From positions 248,001 to 312,000 of the forward strand of contig JAKFFE010000020.1 of assembly GCA_036675345.1 (NCBI GenBank): a stretch of 64,000 nucleotides of DNA, read 5' to 3'. Positions 19,699 through 28,682 of this stretch are shown here, one piece after another. The notes under the pieces are model-generated. The model was not told the DNA's origin. It searched no databases and was given only the letters and a program-made list of their open reading frames with translations. The position numbers were made by a program, and so were the translations under genes. Within the stretch, counting starts at the first letter, position 1. Every line of letters begins with the position of its first letter. Source of the DNA: JALYOC01 sp036675345. GTDB taxonomy: Bacteria; Myxococcota; Myxococcia; Myxococcales; Myxococcaceae.

Positions 19699-20139
19699 AT
19701 GGGAACTCGTTGGGTCTTCTTGCTGGGGCGCCTGCTGTTTGGCGGCTTCTTCCTCTTCAGCAGCTTCAACCACTTCATGAACGCCGAGGCGATGGGTGCC
19801 TACGCGGCCAGCAAGGGGGTGCCGATGGGCACCCTCGCGGTGCTGGGCTCCGGGGTGCTGCTGTTCATCGGCGGGGTGAGCGTCCTGCTCGGCTACCTGC
19901 CCAAGGTCGGCCTGGGCGCGCTGGTGCTGTTCCTGGTCCCGGTGACCCTGATGATGCACAACTTCTGGGCCCTGGATGATCCCCAGCAGCGAATGATGGA
20001 GATGGGGAACTTCCTCAAGAACACCGCCCTGCTGGGCGGGGCGCTGGCCCTGACCGCGGTCCCCGAACCGTGGCCGGTCAGCGTGGGCGAGCGGGACCGG
20101 GCCCGGCGGGGACTGAGTTCCCGGCGCGTCGCTCCCTGA
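19699..20139 (+). CDS. DoxX family membrane protein
   Basis: 146 residues from the ATG at 19699 with GGAGG upstream. It has the DoxX layout of four hydrophobic helices: LLFGGFFLFSSFNHF, GTLAVLGSGVLLFIGGVSVLLG, LGALVLFLVPVTLMMHNFWAL, and FLKNTALLGGALAL. The motif HNFW after helix 3 and KNTALLGGAL in helix 4 are family hallmarks. Function is poorly known: some members take part in oxidative-stress or quinone-linked systems. Confidence 0.9.
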   Translation: MGTRWVFLLGRLLFGGFFLFSSFNHFMNAEAMGAYAASKGVPMGTLAVLGSGVLLFIGGVSVLLGYLPKVGLGALVLFLVPVTLMMHNFWALDDPQQRMMEMGNFLKNTALLGGALALTAVPEPWPVSVGERDRARRGLSSRRVAP

Positions 20140-20179
20140 GCTGGGAGACGACGAAGCTGGGAGTGGCGCGGGACCTGCG

Positions 20180-21025
20180 TCACCCGCGCTTGTCTAGCAG
20201 CCCCCGTCGCCGGTGCCGGGCCCCGGCGACGATCAGCCGACGGAACAGCCCTGGTGCCAGCCGCTGGAGGAGATCCAGCGCCACCGCGTCGATCCCGATC
20301 AGGTGGCGCGGCCGGTCTTGGAGCACCGCGCGCAGGATCTCCTTCGCCGCCTGCTGCGGCGTGGTGCGGAACAGTCGCTCGAAGTCGGCCTGGGAGGTGG
20401 CGTCCACCCAGCCGGCGCGATGGACCAGCCGCGCGCTGCGGGCGATCCGGGTCCTGACCCCGCCGGGGTGGATGCAGCTGACCCCCACCGGCGATCCCTC
20501 CACCTCCAGCTCCTGCCTCAGGGTCTCGGTGAAGCCCTTCACCGCGAACTTCGCCGCCACGTAGGCGCCGTGGGCGGGCACCGCCACCAGCCCGAACAGA
20601 CTGGAGAGGTTCACCAGGTGTCCCTCCCCCGCCGCCTTCAGGTAGGGGAGGAACGCCTGGGTGCCGTGGACCACGCCCCAGAAGTTGATCCCCATCAGCC
20701 ACTGGAAGTCCTCCGGGCGGAGGTCCTCGATGGTGGCCCCCAGCGCCACCCCGGCGTTGTTGATCACCAGGTGCACCCCGCCCAGCTCGCGGACCACCTG
20801 CTCCGCCCAGGCGAACACCGCGGCGCGATCCGCCACGTCCACCCGGGTCTGGAGCACCCGGACCCCCGGGGCGCGACAAAGCCGCGCGGTCTCCTCCAAC
20901 CCGGCCGGGTCCAGGTCCGAGATCGCCACCGAGCAGCCCCGCTCCGCCAGCAGCACCGCGGTGGCGCGGCCGATCCCGGACGCGGCACCGGTGATCGCCG
21001 CCACCTTCCCCTTCACGGTCTTCAT
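20180..21025 (-). CDS. Short-chain dehydrogenase/reductase
   Basis: 281 residues. Classical SDR: cofactor motif TGAASGIG (12-19), NNAG (89-92), active-site Ser141/142, Tyr155 and Lys159 (YVAAK). SDLD after beta-2 suggests NAD(H) over NADP(H). Its ATG overlaps the stop of the upstream monooxygenase by 4 bases (ATGA), so they form one operon. This pairing recalls actinobacterial monooxygenase-SDR operons such as that of mymA. It probably acts on an alcohol or ketone linked to the monooxygenase; the substrate is unknown. Confidence 0.93.
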   Translation of the reverse strand: MKTVKGKVAAITGAASGIGRATAVLLAERGCSVAISDLDPAGLEETARLCRAPGVRVLQTRVDVADRAAVFAWAEQVVRELGGVHLVINNAGVALGATIEDLRPEDFQWLMGINFWGVVHGTQAFLPYLKAAGEGHLVNLSSLFGLVAVPAHGAYVAAKFAVKGFTETLRQELEVEGSPVGVSCIHPGGVRTRIARSARLVHRAGWVDATSQADFERLFRTTPQQAAKEILRAVLQDRPRHLIGIDAVALDLLQRLAPGLFRRLIVAGARHRRRGLLDKRG

Positions 21026-22512
21026 GGGTTCGTCTCCTGCGCCGGGATCGACCGGTACGCGGTGGGATCAAACGCCTCCACCCGGCGCCGGAAGGACCGG
21101 ATCGACCCCGGCCAGAGGGTGGAGTTGCGTCCGGTGCGGTCCAGATACCAGCTGGCGCACCCGCCCTGCATCCACACCGTTCCCCGCATCCGGCGGTCCA
21201 CCTCCGCCACGAAAGCCTGCTGGGCCTCGGCGGTGGGCTCCATCGCCCCCACCCCGCATTCCTGCAGGTAGCGCACCGCGCGCAGGGTGTGTTCGATCTG
21301 CGCTTCGATCATCTCCAGCACCGAGGAATGCCCCAGCCCGGTGTTCGGTCCCTGGAGGATGAACAGGTTCGGGAACCCGGTCACGGTGGTGCCCAGATAG
21401 GCCCGGGCGCTCCCGGCCCACACCTCCTCCAGGGTCCGCCCCTCGCTGCCCCGCACCTGCCGGGCGATCGGCAGGTCGGTCACGTGGAAGCCGGTGCCGA
21501 AGACGATCGCGTCCACCTCCCGCCGGGTCCCGTCGGCGGCCCACACCTCGTGCTCGCCCACCCGCGCCAGCGCCGAGGCGATCACCTCCACGTTGGGCTC
21601 CAGCAGCGACTGCAGATAGTCGTCGGAGAGGAGGATCCGCTTGCAGCCCAGCAGGTAGTGGGGAGTCAGCTTGGCCCGCTGCACCGGGTCGGCGACGGTC
21701 CGCTCCAGGTGGCGCACCGCCAGTCGCTGGGCCTGCCGCAGCAGCCAGGGGTGGAGGAACCCCGGCACCATCAGCTCCCGGCTGGAGCGGATCGCGGCGC
21801 GCAGCACCGACTGCAGCGCCGGGGCGCGGATCAACAGCTCCCGCAGCCAGCCCGGCACCGGACGATCCCCCCGGGGAAGGATCCACGCCGGGGTCCGCTG
21901 GAACACGTGCAGCGCCGCCACCCGGGGCTGCAGCTGGGGGATGAACTGCACCGAGGAGGCGCCGGTCCCCACCACCGCCACCCGCTTTCCTGCGAACGAA
22001 TAGCCGGGATCCCAGCGGGCGGAGTGCATCACCTGGCCGGCGAAGCGCTCCAGCCCGGGCAGGGCCGGGACCGAGGGGTCGCTGAGGGCGCCGGTGGCGG
22101 CGATCAACACCTGCGCGGTGAGCGAGCCCTGGGAGGTGCGCAACCGCCAGCGCCGCGCGGCGGAGTCCCAGACCGCCTCTTCCACCGTGTGCCCGAAGCG
22201 GCAGCGCTCCCGCAGTCCGAAGCGGGAGGCGGTGTCCTTCAGGTAGGCCCAGATCTCGTCTTGCCGCGCGTAGGCCCGCGACCAGCGCGGGTTCCGGGCG
22301 AAGGACAGCGAGTAGAGATGGGACTGCACGTCACAGGTGGCGCCGGGATAGCGGTTGTCCCGCCACACCCCGCCCACCTCCTGGTCCCGCTCCAACAGCA
22401 CCAGATCCCCGAACCCGGCCTGCCGCAGGCGGATCGCCATCCCCAGTCCGGAGAAGCCAGTCCCGACGATGGCGATGGCGTGGTGCGGTAGCACCGACCC
22501 ACCATGCCCCAA
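21022..22512 (-). CDS. Flavin monooxygenase, Baeyer-Villiger type
   Basis: 496 residues from a TTG at 22512 directly after the kinase stop; a GTG at 22494 is an equally possible start. FAD-binding GTGFSG (17-22), NADPH-binding GTGASS (182-187), and between them the Baeyer-Villiger fingerprint FAGQVMHSARW (157-167) fit the F-x-G-x3-H-x3-W pattern. The enzyme inserts oxygen next to a ketone to give an ester or lactone, using NADPH and O2. The tight coupling to the SDR downstream suggests an alcohol-to-ketone-to-ester route. The sensor kinase gene ends at the base before, so all three may be co-transcribed. Confidence 0.93.
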   Translation of the reverse strand: MGHGGSVLPHHAIAIVGTGFSGLGMAIRLRQAGFGDLVLLERDQEVGGVWRDNRYPGATCDVQSHLYSLSFARNPRWSRAYARQDEIWAYLKDTASRFGLRERCRFGHTVEEAVWDSAARRWRLRTSQGSLTAQVLIAATGALSDPSVPALPGLERFAGQVMHSARWDPGYSFAGKRVAVVGTGASSVQFIPQLQPRVAALHVFQRTPAWILPRGDRPVPGWLRELLIRAPALQSVLRAAIRSSRELMVPGFLHPWLLRQAQRLAVRHLERTVADPVQRAKLTPHYLLGCKRILLSDDYLQSLLEPNVEVIASALARVGEHEVWAADGTRREVDAIVFGTGFHVTDLPIARQVRGSEGRTLEEVWAGSARAYLGTTVTGFPNLFILQGPNTGLGHSSVLEMIEAQIEHTLRAVRYLQECGVGAMEPTAEAQQAFVAEVDRRMRGTVWMQGGCASWYLDRTGRNSTLWPGSIRSFRRRVEAFDPTAYRSIPAQETNP

Positions 22513-25500
22513 CTAGCCGGCGCGCTGGAGCATCGGGTGGGCCTGGGCGGCGATCGCCTCCTGCAGCACCACGGTGAAGGTGGCGCCGGCGCCGGGGGCG
22601 CTGTGTACCCGCAGCTCGCCGCCCAGGGACTTGATGATCCCGTGGGAGACCGACAGGCCCAGCCCGGTGCCGGTCCCGATCGGCTTGGTGGTGAAGAAGG
22701 GATCGAACAGCCGCGGCAGGTGTTCGGGGAGGATCCCGGTCCCGGTGTCGGTGACGCTGACCGCGATCCAGCCCGGCTCGGCCCGGGTCACCCGCACCGT
22801 CACCAGGTTCCCGGCCACGTTTCCGGCGGGGATGGCCTGGGCGGCGTTCACCAACAGGTTGATCAACACCTGCCCCAGCCGGGCCTCGCTGCCGTGCACC
22901 GGGGGGAGGTCCGGCTGGAAGAAGGTCTCCACCCGGGCCCGGGGAGCGATTTCCCGCTCCGCCAGCCGGAGGCTGAACTCCACCACCGAGCGCAGATCCA
23001 CCACCGCCGCCGATTCGGTGACGTCGTCCCGGGAGAAGGCCTTCATGTCCGCCACGATCCGCTTCAGCCGCCCCGCCCCCTGCAGGGTCTCCGCCACCAC
23101 CGCGTCCAGCTCCTCCGGAGCGCCCCCCGGGTACAGCCGCTGCAACTCCTCCTGGAGGTAGGAGACGTTGGCCAGCACGAAGGCCAGCGGGTTGTTCAGC
23201 TCGTGGGCCACCCCGGCGGCCAGGGTGCCCATCGAGGCCAGCCGGGCGGACATCTGCAGCCGGCGGTCCAGCTCCCGGCGTTCGGTGGTGTCCACCCCCA
23301 CCAGCACCGTGGCCGGAGCCCCGTCGAAGTTGATCGGCAGGGTCTGCAGCTCCACCGTCCGCCGGACCCCGTCCGTTCCCTCCAGCGCCACCTCCCGCGG
23401 GAAGGTGCCGCCCCCGAAGGCCGCCTCCCTCCACACCGGATCCACCTGCGCCGCCGGAGGCGCCCACACCGGCCGGCTCTTCTCCACCTCGGTGCCGGCG
23501 ATCCGGTGGGCCTCGCCGTTGGCCCAGACGATCTGCTCCTGATGGCAAAGCACGATCCCCACCGGCAACGCCTCCGCCAGGCTGCGCAGGTTCAGCTCCG
23601 AGGCGGTGGACCGCTCCAGGGCGATCGCCAGCTCCGAGGTCCGCTCGGTGACCCTCAGCTCCAGCCACCGCGCGTGCTTCTGGATCTGCTGGAACTGCCG
23701 GCGCACCAGCAGCACCACCAGGGTCAGCAGCAGCCCGGCGGCCAGCGCCCGCACCCAGCCCCGCTGGTACCAGTAGGACTCCTGCCGCAGCCGCAAGGTG
23801 GCGGTGGGGGACCAGTGCCCGGGGGGCAGCCGCCCCTGCAGTTCGAACAGGTACTCCCCCGGCGCGGTGCGGGTGAACAGCGCCGAGCGCAGCTGTTGGG
23901 CCTCGGTCCAGTCGTCGCTGTCCGCCGGAGAGGAGGTGGGGTGGAGCCGGTAGCGGAACTCCAGCCGCTCCGCGCCCACCATCAGCGGCATGTTGAAATC
24001 CACCCGCCACCAGGGGGTTCCCGCCGGCAGCGCCAGCTCCAGCACCGGCCCGACCCGGGTGCGCTCGACGGCGGTGCTCACCTCCTCGATCAGCGGCGGC
24101 GGCAGGGAAACGGTGCCCCGGACCCGGTGCGGATCCACCACCAGCACCCCCTCCATGGTGGCGAACCACAGCCGGCCATCCCGGGCGCGGATCGCCCCGT
24201 TGCCGGAGACCGCGTTGCACTCCAGCGGCACCGCCCCGTTCACCTCGCTCAGGTAGGTGACGTCCAGCTCGGCCTGCGGGTCGGCCGCGGCGCGATCCAG
24301 CGACTCGCTGGTGAGGGTGAACACCCCGTGGTTGGTGCCGGTCCACAGCGCGCCGTGTTCGTCCTCCACCAGGGAGAGGAGGGTCCGGTTGAGCCAGCGG
24401 TTCTTGGAATAGACGCGTCGCAGACGATTTCCGTCCAGCAGCCCCAGTCCCATCCCGCTGCCCACCCACACCCGGCCCCGGCGGATCACCACCGAGGTGG
24501 TCATCCCCAGCTCCGGGGGCGCGGCGATCAAGCGGAAGGTCCCATCGGCGTGCAGGTGGAGCAGGCCCCCCCCGCTGGTCACGTACAGGCCCCGCTCTCC
24601 ATCGGAGACCGCCTGGATCAGCCGCCCGGTGCCCAGGGTGGCCACCGGCCAGGTGCGGCTGCCGGAGGGGCCCACCAGGTGGACCGCGTGGTTGGTGGTG
24701 AACCACAGCGACCCGTCCTCGTGGGCCACCACGTTGCGCACCGGTTCCTGGGCCTGGGGATGGGTACTGCGCTCCAGCCCCCGCTCCGTCACCCGGAACA
24801 GGCCGCCCTGGCCGCCCACCCACAGCGTCCCATCCGCGGTGCGGGTCATGGAGTTGAGCCGCAGCTGGGAGGGGGCAATCGCCTGCGGCTTCACCTTCCC
24901 GTCGGGGTCCACCCGGTACAGCGCGCCGTCACCGGTGGTGACCCACACCCGACCCTGGGGATCCTCGTGGAGTGCCCAGCTGACCGGGTGGACCAGCCCG
25001 GCGGAGTCGGCGATCAGCCGGCCCCCGCCATCCCGCAGCTGGTACAGCCCCTGCTCCACGGTGCCGATCCACAGCCCGGAGGCGCTGCGGTGGAACACGG
25101 TGATCCACTGCCGGGGGAAGTGGGCGGCGTCCAGCGAGCGCAGCCCCCCGTCCGGGCCCAGGGTCCAGATCCCCTGCTCGGTGCCTACCCACAGCTCGCC
25201 GCTGGGCATCACCGTCAGTGCCGCCGGGTCCCACACCGGCAGCGGCGAGGGCGCGGTGGCCAGCACCGAGAACGCTGCGTCCAGGTGGTAGAGCGGGCCG
25301 GAGGTGGCCACCCACAGCCCGCCCCGCCCGTCGGCCGCCAGGGCGGTGATCCGCTGTCCGGCCAGGGGCACTTGCACGATCCGCCTCGCCTCGATGCCTT
25401 CCACCCGGAACAGCCCCAAGGGGGTGCCGGCCAGCAACCCGGCGGGGGTGGGGAACAGCACCTCCACCTCCACGCCCGCCAGACCGGACACCGGCTGGTA

Positions 25501-25935
25501 TCCGAGGTCGGTGCGCCGGTAGAGACCGGCCACGGTGGCCACGAACAGCGCCTCCTGGTGGAAGGCCATCGCATGGACCTGCTCGCTGCCCGGGATCCGG
25601 TCCACCCGCTCCGGATGGAGCAGCCCCGACCGGTCGATCCGCACCACCCCGCAGTCCCGCAGGCCGGCGAAGACCTCCCCGGAGGGGGCGATCTCGATCG
25701 CGTTCACCGCCGGGCAGGGCAGCTGCTGGCCGGTGCCCACCACCTTGAAGTTGCGTCCATCGAAGCGGGCAATCCCTTCCAGGGTCGCCACCCACAGGAA
25801 GCCATCCGCGTCCTCGGCCAGGTCCAGGACCGTTCGCTGGGGCAGCCCCTGGGCGGAGCTGAACTGTCGGGGCAGGTCCGCTCGTGCTCCCCAGGCAAGC
25901 AGCAAGGCGCAGAGGCAGAGGAGGGGCCGGGACAT
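22513..25935 (-). CDS. Periplasmic beta-propeller sensor histidine kinase
   Basis: 1140 residues from the ATG at 25935, which opens a signal peptide (MSRPLLCLCALLLAWGARA). Residues about 25-620 are two-component-regulator propeller repeats (GLWVATSG, GELWVGTEQGIW, GALWTGTNHGVF). Then come a Y_Y_Y beta-sandwich, one membrane helix (VRALAAGLLLTLVVLLVRR), a PAS-like domain (GIVLCHQEQIVWANGEA), HisKA with HELNNP (phosphoacceptor His911) and a HATPase_c with DTGTGILPEHL and GTGTGLGLS. There is no receiver domain and no adjacent response regulator, so its partner is elsewhere. This hybrid-type architecture senses extracellular polysaccharides in Bacteroidetes; the ligand here is unknown. Confidence 0.94.
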   Translation of the reverse strand: MSRPLLCLCALLLAWGARADLPRQFSSAQGLPQRTVLDLAEDADGFLWVATLEGIARFDGRNFKVVGTGQQLPCPAVNAIEIAPSGEVFAGLRDCGVVRIDRSGLLHPERVDRIPGSEQVHAMAFHQEALFVATVAGLYRRTDLGYQPVSGLAGVEVEVLFPTPAGLLAGTPLGLFRVEGIEARRIVQVPLAGQRITALAADGRGGLWVATSGPLYHLDAAFSVLATAPSPLPVWDPAALTVMPSGELWVGTEQGIWTLGPDGGLRSLDAAHFPRQWITVFHRSASGLWIGTVEQGLYQLRDGGGRLIADSAGLVHPVSWALHEDPQGRVWVTTGDGALYRVDPDGKVKPQAIAPSQLRLNSMTRTADGTLWVGGQGGLFRVTERGLERSTHPQAQEPVRNVVAHEDGSLWFTTNHAVHLVGPSGSRTWPVATLGTGRLIQAVSDGERGLYVTSGGGLLHLHADGTFRLIAAPPELGMTTSVVIRRGRVWVGSGMGLGLLDGNRLRRVYSKNRWLNRTLLSLVEDEHGALWTGTNHGVFTLTSESLDRAAADPQAELDVTYLSEVNGAVPLECNAVSGNGAIRARDGRLWFATMEGVLVVDPHRVRGTVSLPPPLIEEVSTAVERTRVGPVLELALPAGTPWWRVDFNMPLMVGAERLEFRYRLHPTSSPADSDDWTEAQQLRSALFTRTAPGEYLFELQGRLPPGHWSPTATLRLRQESYWYQRGWVRALAAGLLLTLVVLLVRRQFQQIQKHARWLELRVTERTSELAIALERSTASELNLRSLAEALPVGIVLCHQEQIVWANGEAHRIAGTEVEKSRPVWAPPAAQVDPVWREAAFGGGTFPREVALEGTDGVRRTVELQTLPINFDGAPATVLVGVDTTERRELDRRLQMSARLASMGTLAAGVAHELNNPLAFVLANVSYLQEELQRLYPGGAPEELDAVVAETLQGAGRLKRIVADMKAFSRDDVTESAAVVDLRSVVEFSLRLAEREIAPRARVETFFQPDLPPVHGSEARLGQVLINLLVNAAQAIPAGNVAGNLVTVRVTRAEPGWIAVSVTDTGTGILPEHLPRLFDPFFTTKPIGTGTGLGLSVSHGIIKSLGGELRVHSAPGAGATFTVVLQEAIAAQAHPMLQRAG

Positions 25936-26107
25936 GGTTCCGGGGCAGGACTGCAACCGGCGGACCCATTCTCAACCGGCCGGAATCAGGGAGGGTTGGT
26001 CCCCGGCGCCCGGGTGTCGGGAACGCCCCGGGTCCTGGTTGACCTCGCCGGCCCGGGCCCGCTTCCTGTTCTTGCGCGGGGTGCGAGTGCGTGGTGGATA
26101 CGCGGGC

Positions 26108-27538
26108 ATGGACACTTCCGCCATGCTCGCGTCGTCGGATCGCATCTGGGAGCAGGAGATCGTACCCGCCCTGGAGCAGTACATCCGGATCCCCAACAAG
26201 TCGCCGGCCTTCGAACCGGAGTGGGTCCGGCTGGGCCACATGGACGCGGCGGTGAAGCTGATCGCCGGCTGGTGCCAGCGGCAGTCCACCCACATCCCGG
26301 GGCTGACGGTGGAGGTGGTGAAGCTCAACGACCCCTCCGGCAAGCCGCGCACCCCGGTGATCTACATGGAGGTCCCCGGCGAGGGTCAGGGGACGATCGT
26401 CCTCTACGGCCACCTGGACAAGCAGCCGGAGATGACCGGCTGGCGCGAGGGGCTGTCCCCGTGGGAGCCGAAGCGCGAGGGCGACCGGCTCTACGGCCGC
26501 GGCGGCGCGGACGACGGCTACTCCGCCTTCGCCTCGCTGACCGCGCTGCGGCTGCTGCGCGAGCAGGGGGTGAAGTTCGCCCGCTGCGTGGTGCTGATCG
26601 AGGCCTGCGAGGAGAGCGGCTCCTACGATCTGCCCGCGTACATCGATCACCTCGCCCCGCGGATCGGCCAGCCGGATCTGGTGGTGTGCCTGGACTCCGG
26701 GTGCGCCAACTACGATCAGCTGTGGCTGACCACCTCCCTGCGCGGGCTGGTCTCCGGCAACCTGCGGGTGGACATCCTCCAGGAGGGGGTGCACTCCGGT
26801 GATGCGTCGGGGGTGGTGGCCAGCTCCTTCCGGATCCTGCGGCAGCTGCTGGAGCGGGTGGACGAGACCGCCACCGGGAAGGTGAAGATCGACGCGCTGT
26901 ATGTGCCGATCCCGCCCGAGCGTCTGGAGCAGGCCCGGACGGTGGCCACGGTGCTGGGCACGGAGTTCTTCGCCCGCTTCCCCTGGGTGGACGGGGCCCG
27001 CCCGGTGGGCGACGACATCCACGAGCTGATCCTCAACCGCACCTGGCGTCCGGCGCTGTCGGTGACCGGCGTGGACGGGATGCCGCCTCTGGGTGGGGCC
27101 GGCAACGTGCTGCGGCCCTTCACCGCGGTGAAGCTGTCGATGCGGATCCCCCCGCGGCTGGATCCCAAGGTCGCCACCCGGGCGCTGAAGGAGACCCTGG
27201 AGAAGGATCCGCCCTACGGCGCCAAGGTCACCTTCGAAGGAGAGAAGGCCAGCGCCGGCTGGGACGCGCCGCCCCTGGCCGCCTGGCTGGAGGAGGCCAC
27301 CCACAAGGCCAGCCAGGCCTTCTTCGGCAAGGGCTTCACCGCGATGGGCGAGGGCGGCACCATCCCCTTCATGGAGATGCTGGGACAGAAGTTCCCCCAG
27401 GCGCAGTTCCTGATCACCGGGGTGCTGGGTCCCAACAGCAACGCCCACGGGCCCAACGAGTTCCTCCACCTGCCCACCGGGAAGAAGCTCACCGCCTGCG
27501 TGGCCAGCGTGATCGCCGCGCACCAGAAGTCGAAGTAG
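26108..27538 (+). CDS. M20 family metallopeptidase (dipeptidase-like)
   Basis: 476 residues from the ATG at 26108. M20 zinc-site features are LYGHLDKQPEM (His and catalytic Asp), RGGADDGY (bridging Asp), EACEESGS (catalytic Glu-Glu) and a C-terminal HGPNEFLHL (zinc His). The lid domain carries RIPPRLDP. Without a signal peptide it is cytoplasmic. It resembles the carnosinase/CNDP-like branch that hydrolyses di- and tripeptides, which fits with the exported M13 and M3 peptidases feeding peptides inward; that link is inference. Confidence 0.92.
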   Translation: MDTSAMLASSDRIWEQEIVPALEQYIRIPNKSPAFEPEWVRLGHMDAAVKLIAGWCQRQSTHIPGLTVEVVKLNDPSGKPRTPVIYMEVPGEGQGTIVLYGHLDKQPEMTGWREGLSPWEPKREGDRLYGRGGADDGYSAFASLTALRLLREQGVKFARCVVLIEACEESGSYDLPAYIDHLAPRIGQPDLVVCLDSGCANYDQLWLTTSLRGLVSGNLRVDILQEGVHSGDASGVVASSFRILRQLLERVDETATGKVKIDALYVPIPPERLEQARTVATVLGTEFFARFPWVDGARPVGDDIHELILNRTWRPALSVTGVDGMPPLGGAGNVLRPFTAVKLSMRIPPRLDPKVATRALKETLEKDPPYGAKVTFEGEKASAGWDAPPLAAWLEEATHKASQAFFGKGFTAMGEGGTIPFMEMLGQKFPQAQFLITGVLGPNSNAHGPNEFLHLPTGKKLTACVASVIAAHQKSK

Positions 27539-27553
27539 CTCCAAGCAGGGAGA

Positions 27554-27574
27554 CCCCGGGATCGACTCCCGGGG
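27554..27574. terminator. Bidirectional hairpin between convergent genes
   Basis: CCCCGGGA (27554-27561) and TCCCGGGG (27567-27574) form a perfect 8-bp stem with a 5-base loop. It lies 16 bases past the M20 stop and 14 bases past the stop of the convergent cupin gene. No T-tract. Confidence 0.5.
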
Positions 27575-27587
27575 CCGACCGCGCGGG

Positions 27588-27950
27588 TCAGCCTCCCAGC
27601 GTCAGCAACACCTCGCTGCGCACCATCGCCTTGAGATCGTGGGCCACCCCGGCGGCGATCGCCAGCAGTCGGCCCGGCCGCAGCTGCCAGATCTCGCCGG
27701 CCAGCTTCAGCTCCACGTGGCCGGTCAGCACCTGCACCGTGGCGGCGAACTCCGAGTCGTGCTCCGGGACCAGCGCCCCTGCGTCCAGGGTCAGCAGCAC
27801 CACCCGGATGCCCGGCTGCTTGATGAGGGTGCTGGCCGTGTAGTGGGTGCTCGATTCGCTCAGCTGCTTCCACGTGTCGTGGGCAGTAACCCGGAGGTCC
27901 ACCTGGCGGACCTGGTCATCGAGGTGGCGGCTGGTCAGGGCGGTCTGCAT
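27588..27950 (-). CDS. Small cupin-domain protein
   Basis: 120 residues from the ATG at 27950, preceded by GGGAGGG. The sequence fits a single cupin barrel: LVPEHDSEFAATVQVLTGHVEL (motif 1 with His and Glu), then GRLLAIAAGVAHDLKAM (motif 2 with His). It is divergent from the DUF59 gene over a 141-base intergenic region that would hold both promoters. Similar small cupins accompany RIC, DUF2249 and NnrS genes in nitric-oxide response clusters, where they may sense or bind metal. Confidence 0.82.
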   Translation of the reverse strand: MQTALTSRHLDDQVRQVDLRVTAHDTWKQLSESSTHYTASTLIKQPGIRVVLLTLDAGALVPEHDSEFAATVQVLTGHVELKLAGEIWQLRPGRLLAIAAGVAHDLKAMVRSEVLLTLGG

Positions 27951-28091
27951 TCGGTTTCCCTCCCGGGAGGTTTGGCGAAGGTGAGGCAAACCTAAGCAAC
28001 GCAAGACGCATGCGCGGGCGGGACGCGCTCGTGCGCTCGCTCCTCCCCTTCCCCGGTCGCAGGCGGCACGAAGGGTGCAGAACCCGGTGGC

Positions 28092-28394
28092 ATGAGCTGC
28101 GACCCCCGGCTGCTGCTGCCCCTGAGGACGGTGATCGACCCCGAGCTGGGGATCAACATCATCGACCTGGGGCTGGTCTACCAGGCGAGCCAGGAGGGGA
28201 CCTTGGCCCGGGTCCAGATGACCATGACCACCCCCGCCTGCCCGATGGGGCCCTACCTGGAAGAGCAGGTCAAAGAGTCGCTGCTCTCGGTGCCGCTGGG
28301 GATCTCCGAGGTGGAGGTGGAGGTGGTGTTCGATCCCCCCTGGTCCCCCGAGAAGATGACCCCCGAGGCCCGCGAGCAGCTGGGCGTCGTCTGA
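28092..28394 (+). CDS. DUF59/MIP18 family Fe-S assembly factor (SufT/PaaD-like)
   Basis: 100 residues. DPELGINIIDLGLVY is the family's N-terminal signature, and TTPACPMGPYLEE carries the conserved Cys that binds the Fe-S or metal target. FDPPWSPEKMTPEAREQLG is the usual C-terminus. Proteins of this type help insert iron-sulfur clusters into target proteins. Here it opens a plus-strand run with DUF2249 and NnrS-like genes, next to RIC. That suggests repair of Fe-S centres damaged by NO. Confidence 0.93.
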   Translation: MSCDPRLLLPLRTVIDPELGINIIDLGLVYQASQEGTLARVQMTMTTPACPMGPYLEEQVKESLLSVPLGISEVEVEVVFDPPWSPEKMTPEAREQLGVV

Positions 28395-28405
28395 ACCTTC
28401 AACCC

Positions 28406-28427
28406 GGGCGCCCAAGGCGCCCTCTTT
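28406..28427 (+). terminator. Intra-operon hairpin (attenuator-like)
   Basis: GGGCGCC (28406-28412) and GGCGCCC (28416-28422) form a perfect 7-bp stem with a 3-base loop, followed by TCTTTA. It lies between the DUF59 stop and the DUF2249 ribosome site (ACAGGAG). It may partially terminate transcription or protect the upstream mRNA 3' end, changing the ratio of the two products. Confidence 0.5.
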
Positions 28428-28447
28428 ACCCCCCACAGGAGCAAGCA

Positions 28448-28678
28448 ATGACCGTGAAGTCCGTGCTGGATGTCCGCACCATCGTCCCCCGCCAGCGTCA
28501 CCCGTTGATCTTCCAGACCTTCGATGGACTGGCGCCGGGAGAGGCCTTCCAGCTGGTCAACGACCACGACCCCAAGCCGCTCTTCTACCAATTCCAGCAC
28601 GAGCGCCCGAACGCCTTTGGCTGGCAGTACGACGAGCAGGGCCCGGAGCTGTGGCGGGTGACTGTCAGCAGGGTCTGA
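28448..28678 (+). CDS. DUF2249 domain protein
   Basis: 76 residues from the ATG at 28448 (AGGAG upstream). The DUF2249 pattern is clear: LDVRTIVPRQRHPLIFQTFD, LAPGEAFQLVNDHDPKPLFY and a C-terminal GPELWRVTVSR. This fold is related to TusA-like sulfur-carrier proteins. DUF2249 proteins occur beside hemerythrin/RIC and denitrification genes, in line with this location. The stop is 4 bases before the next start. Confidence 0.92.
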   Translation: MTVKSVLDVRTIVPRQRHPLIFQTFDGLAPGEAFQLVNDHDPKPLFYQFQHERPNAFGWQYDEQGPELWRVTVSRV

Positions 28679-28682
28679 CCCG

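Noticed and set aside
27951..28091. NnrR/FNR or NsrR operator upstream of the NO locus
   Set aside because: Only partial matches (AAGACGCAT) were seen; too weak to list as a site.
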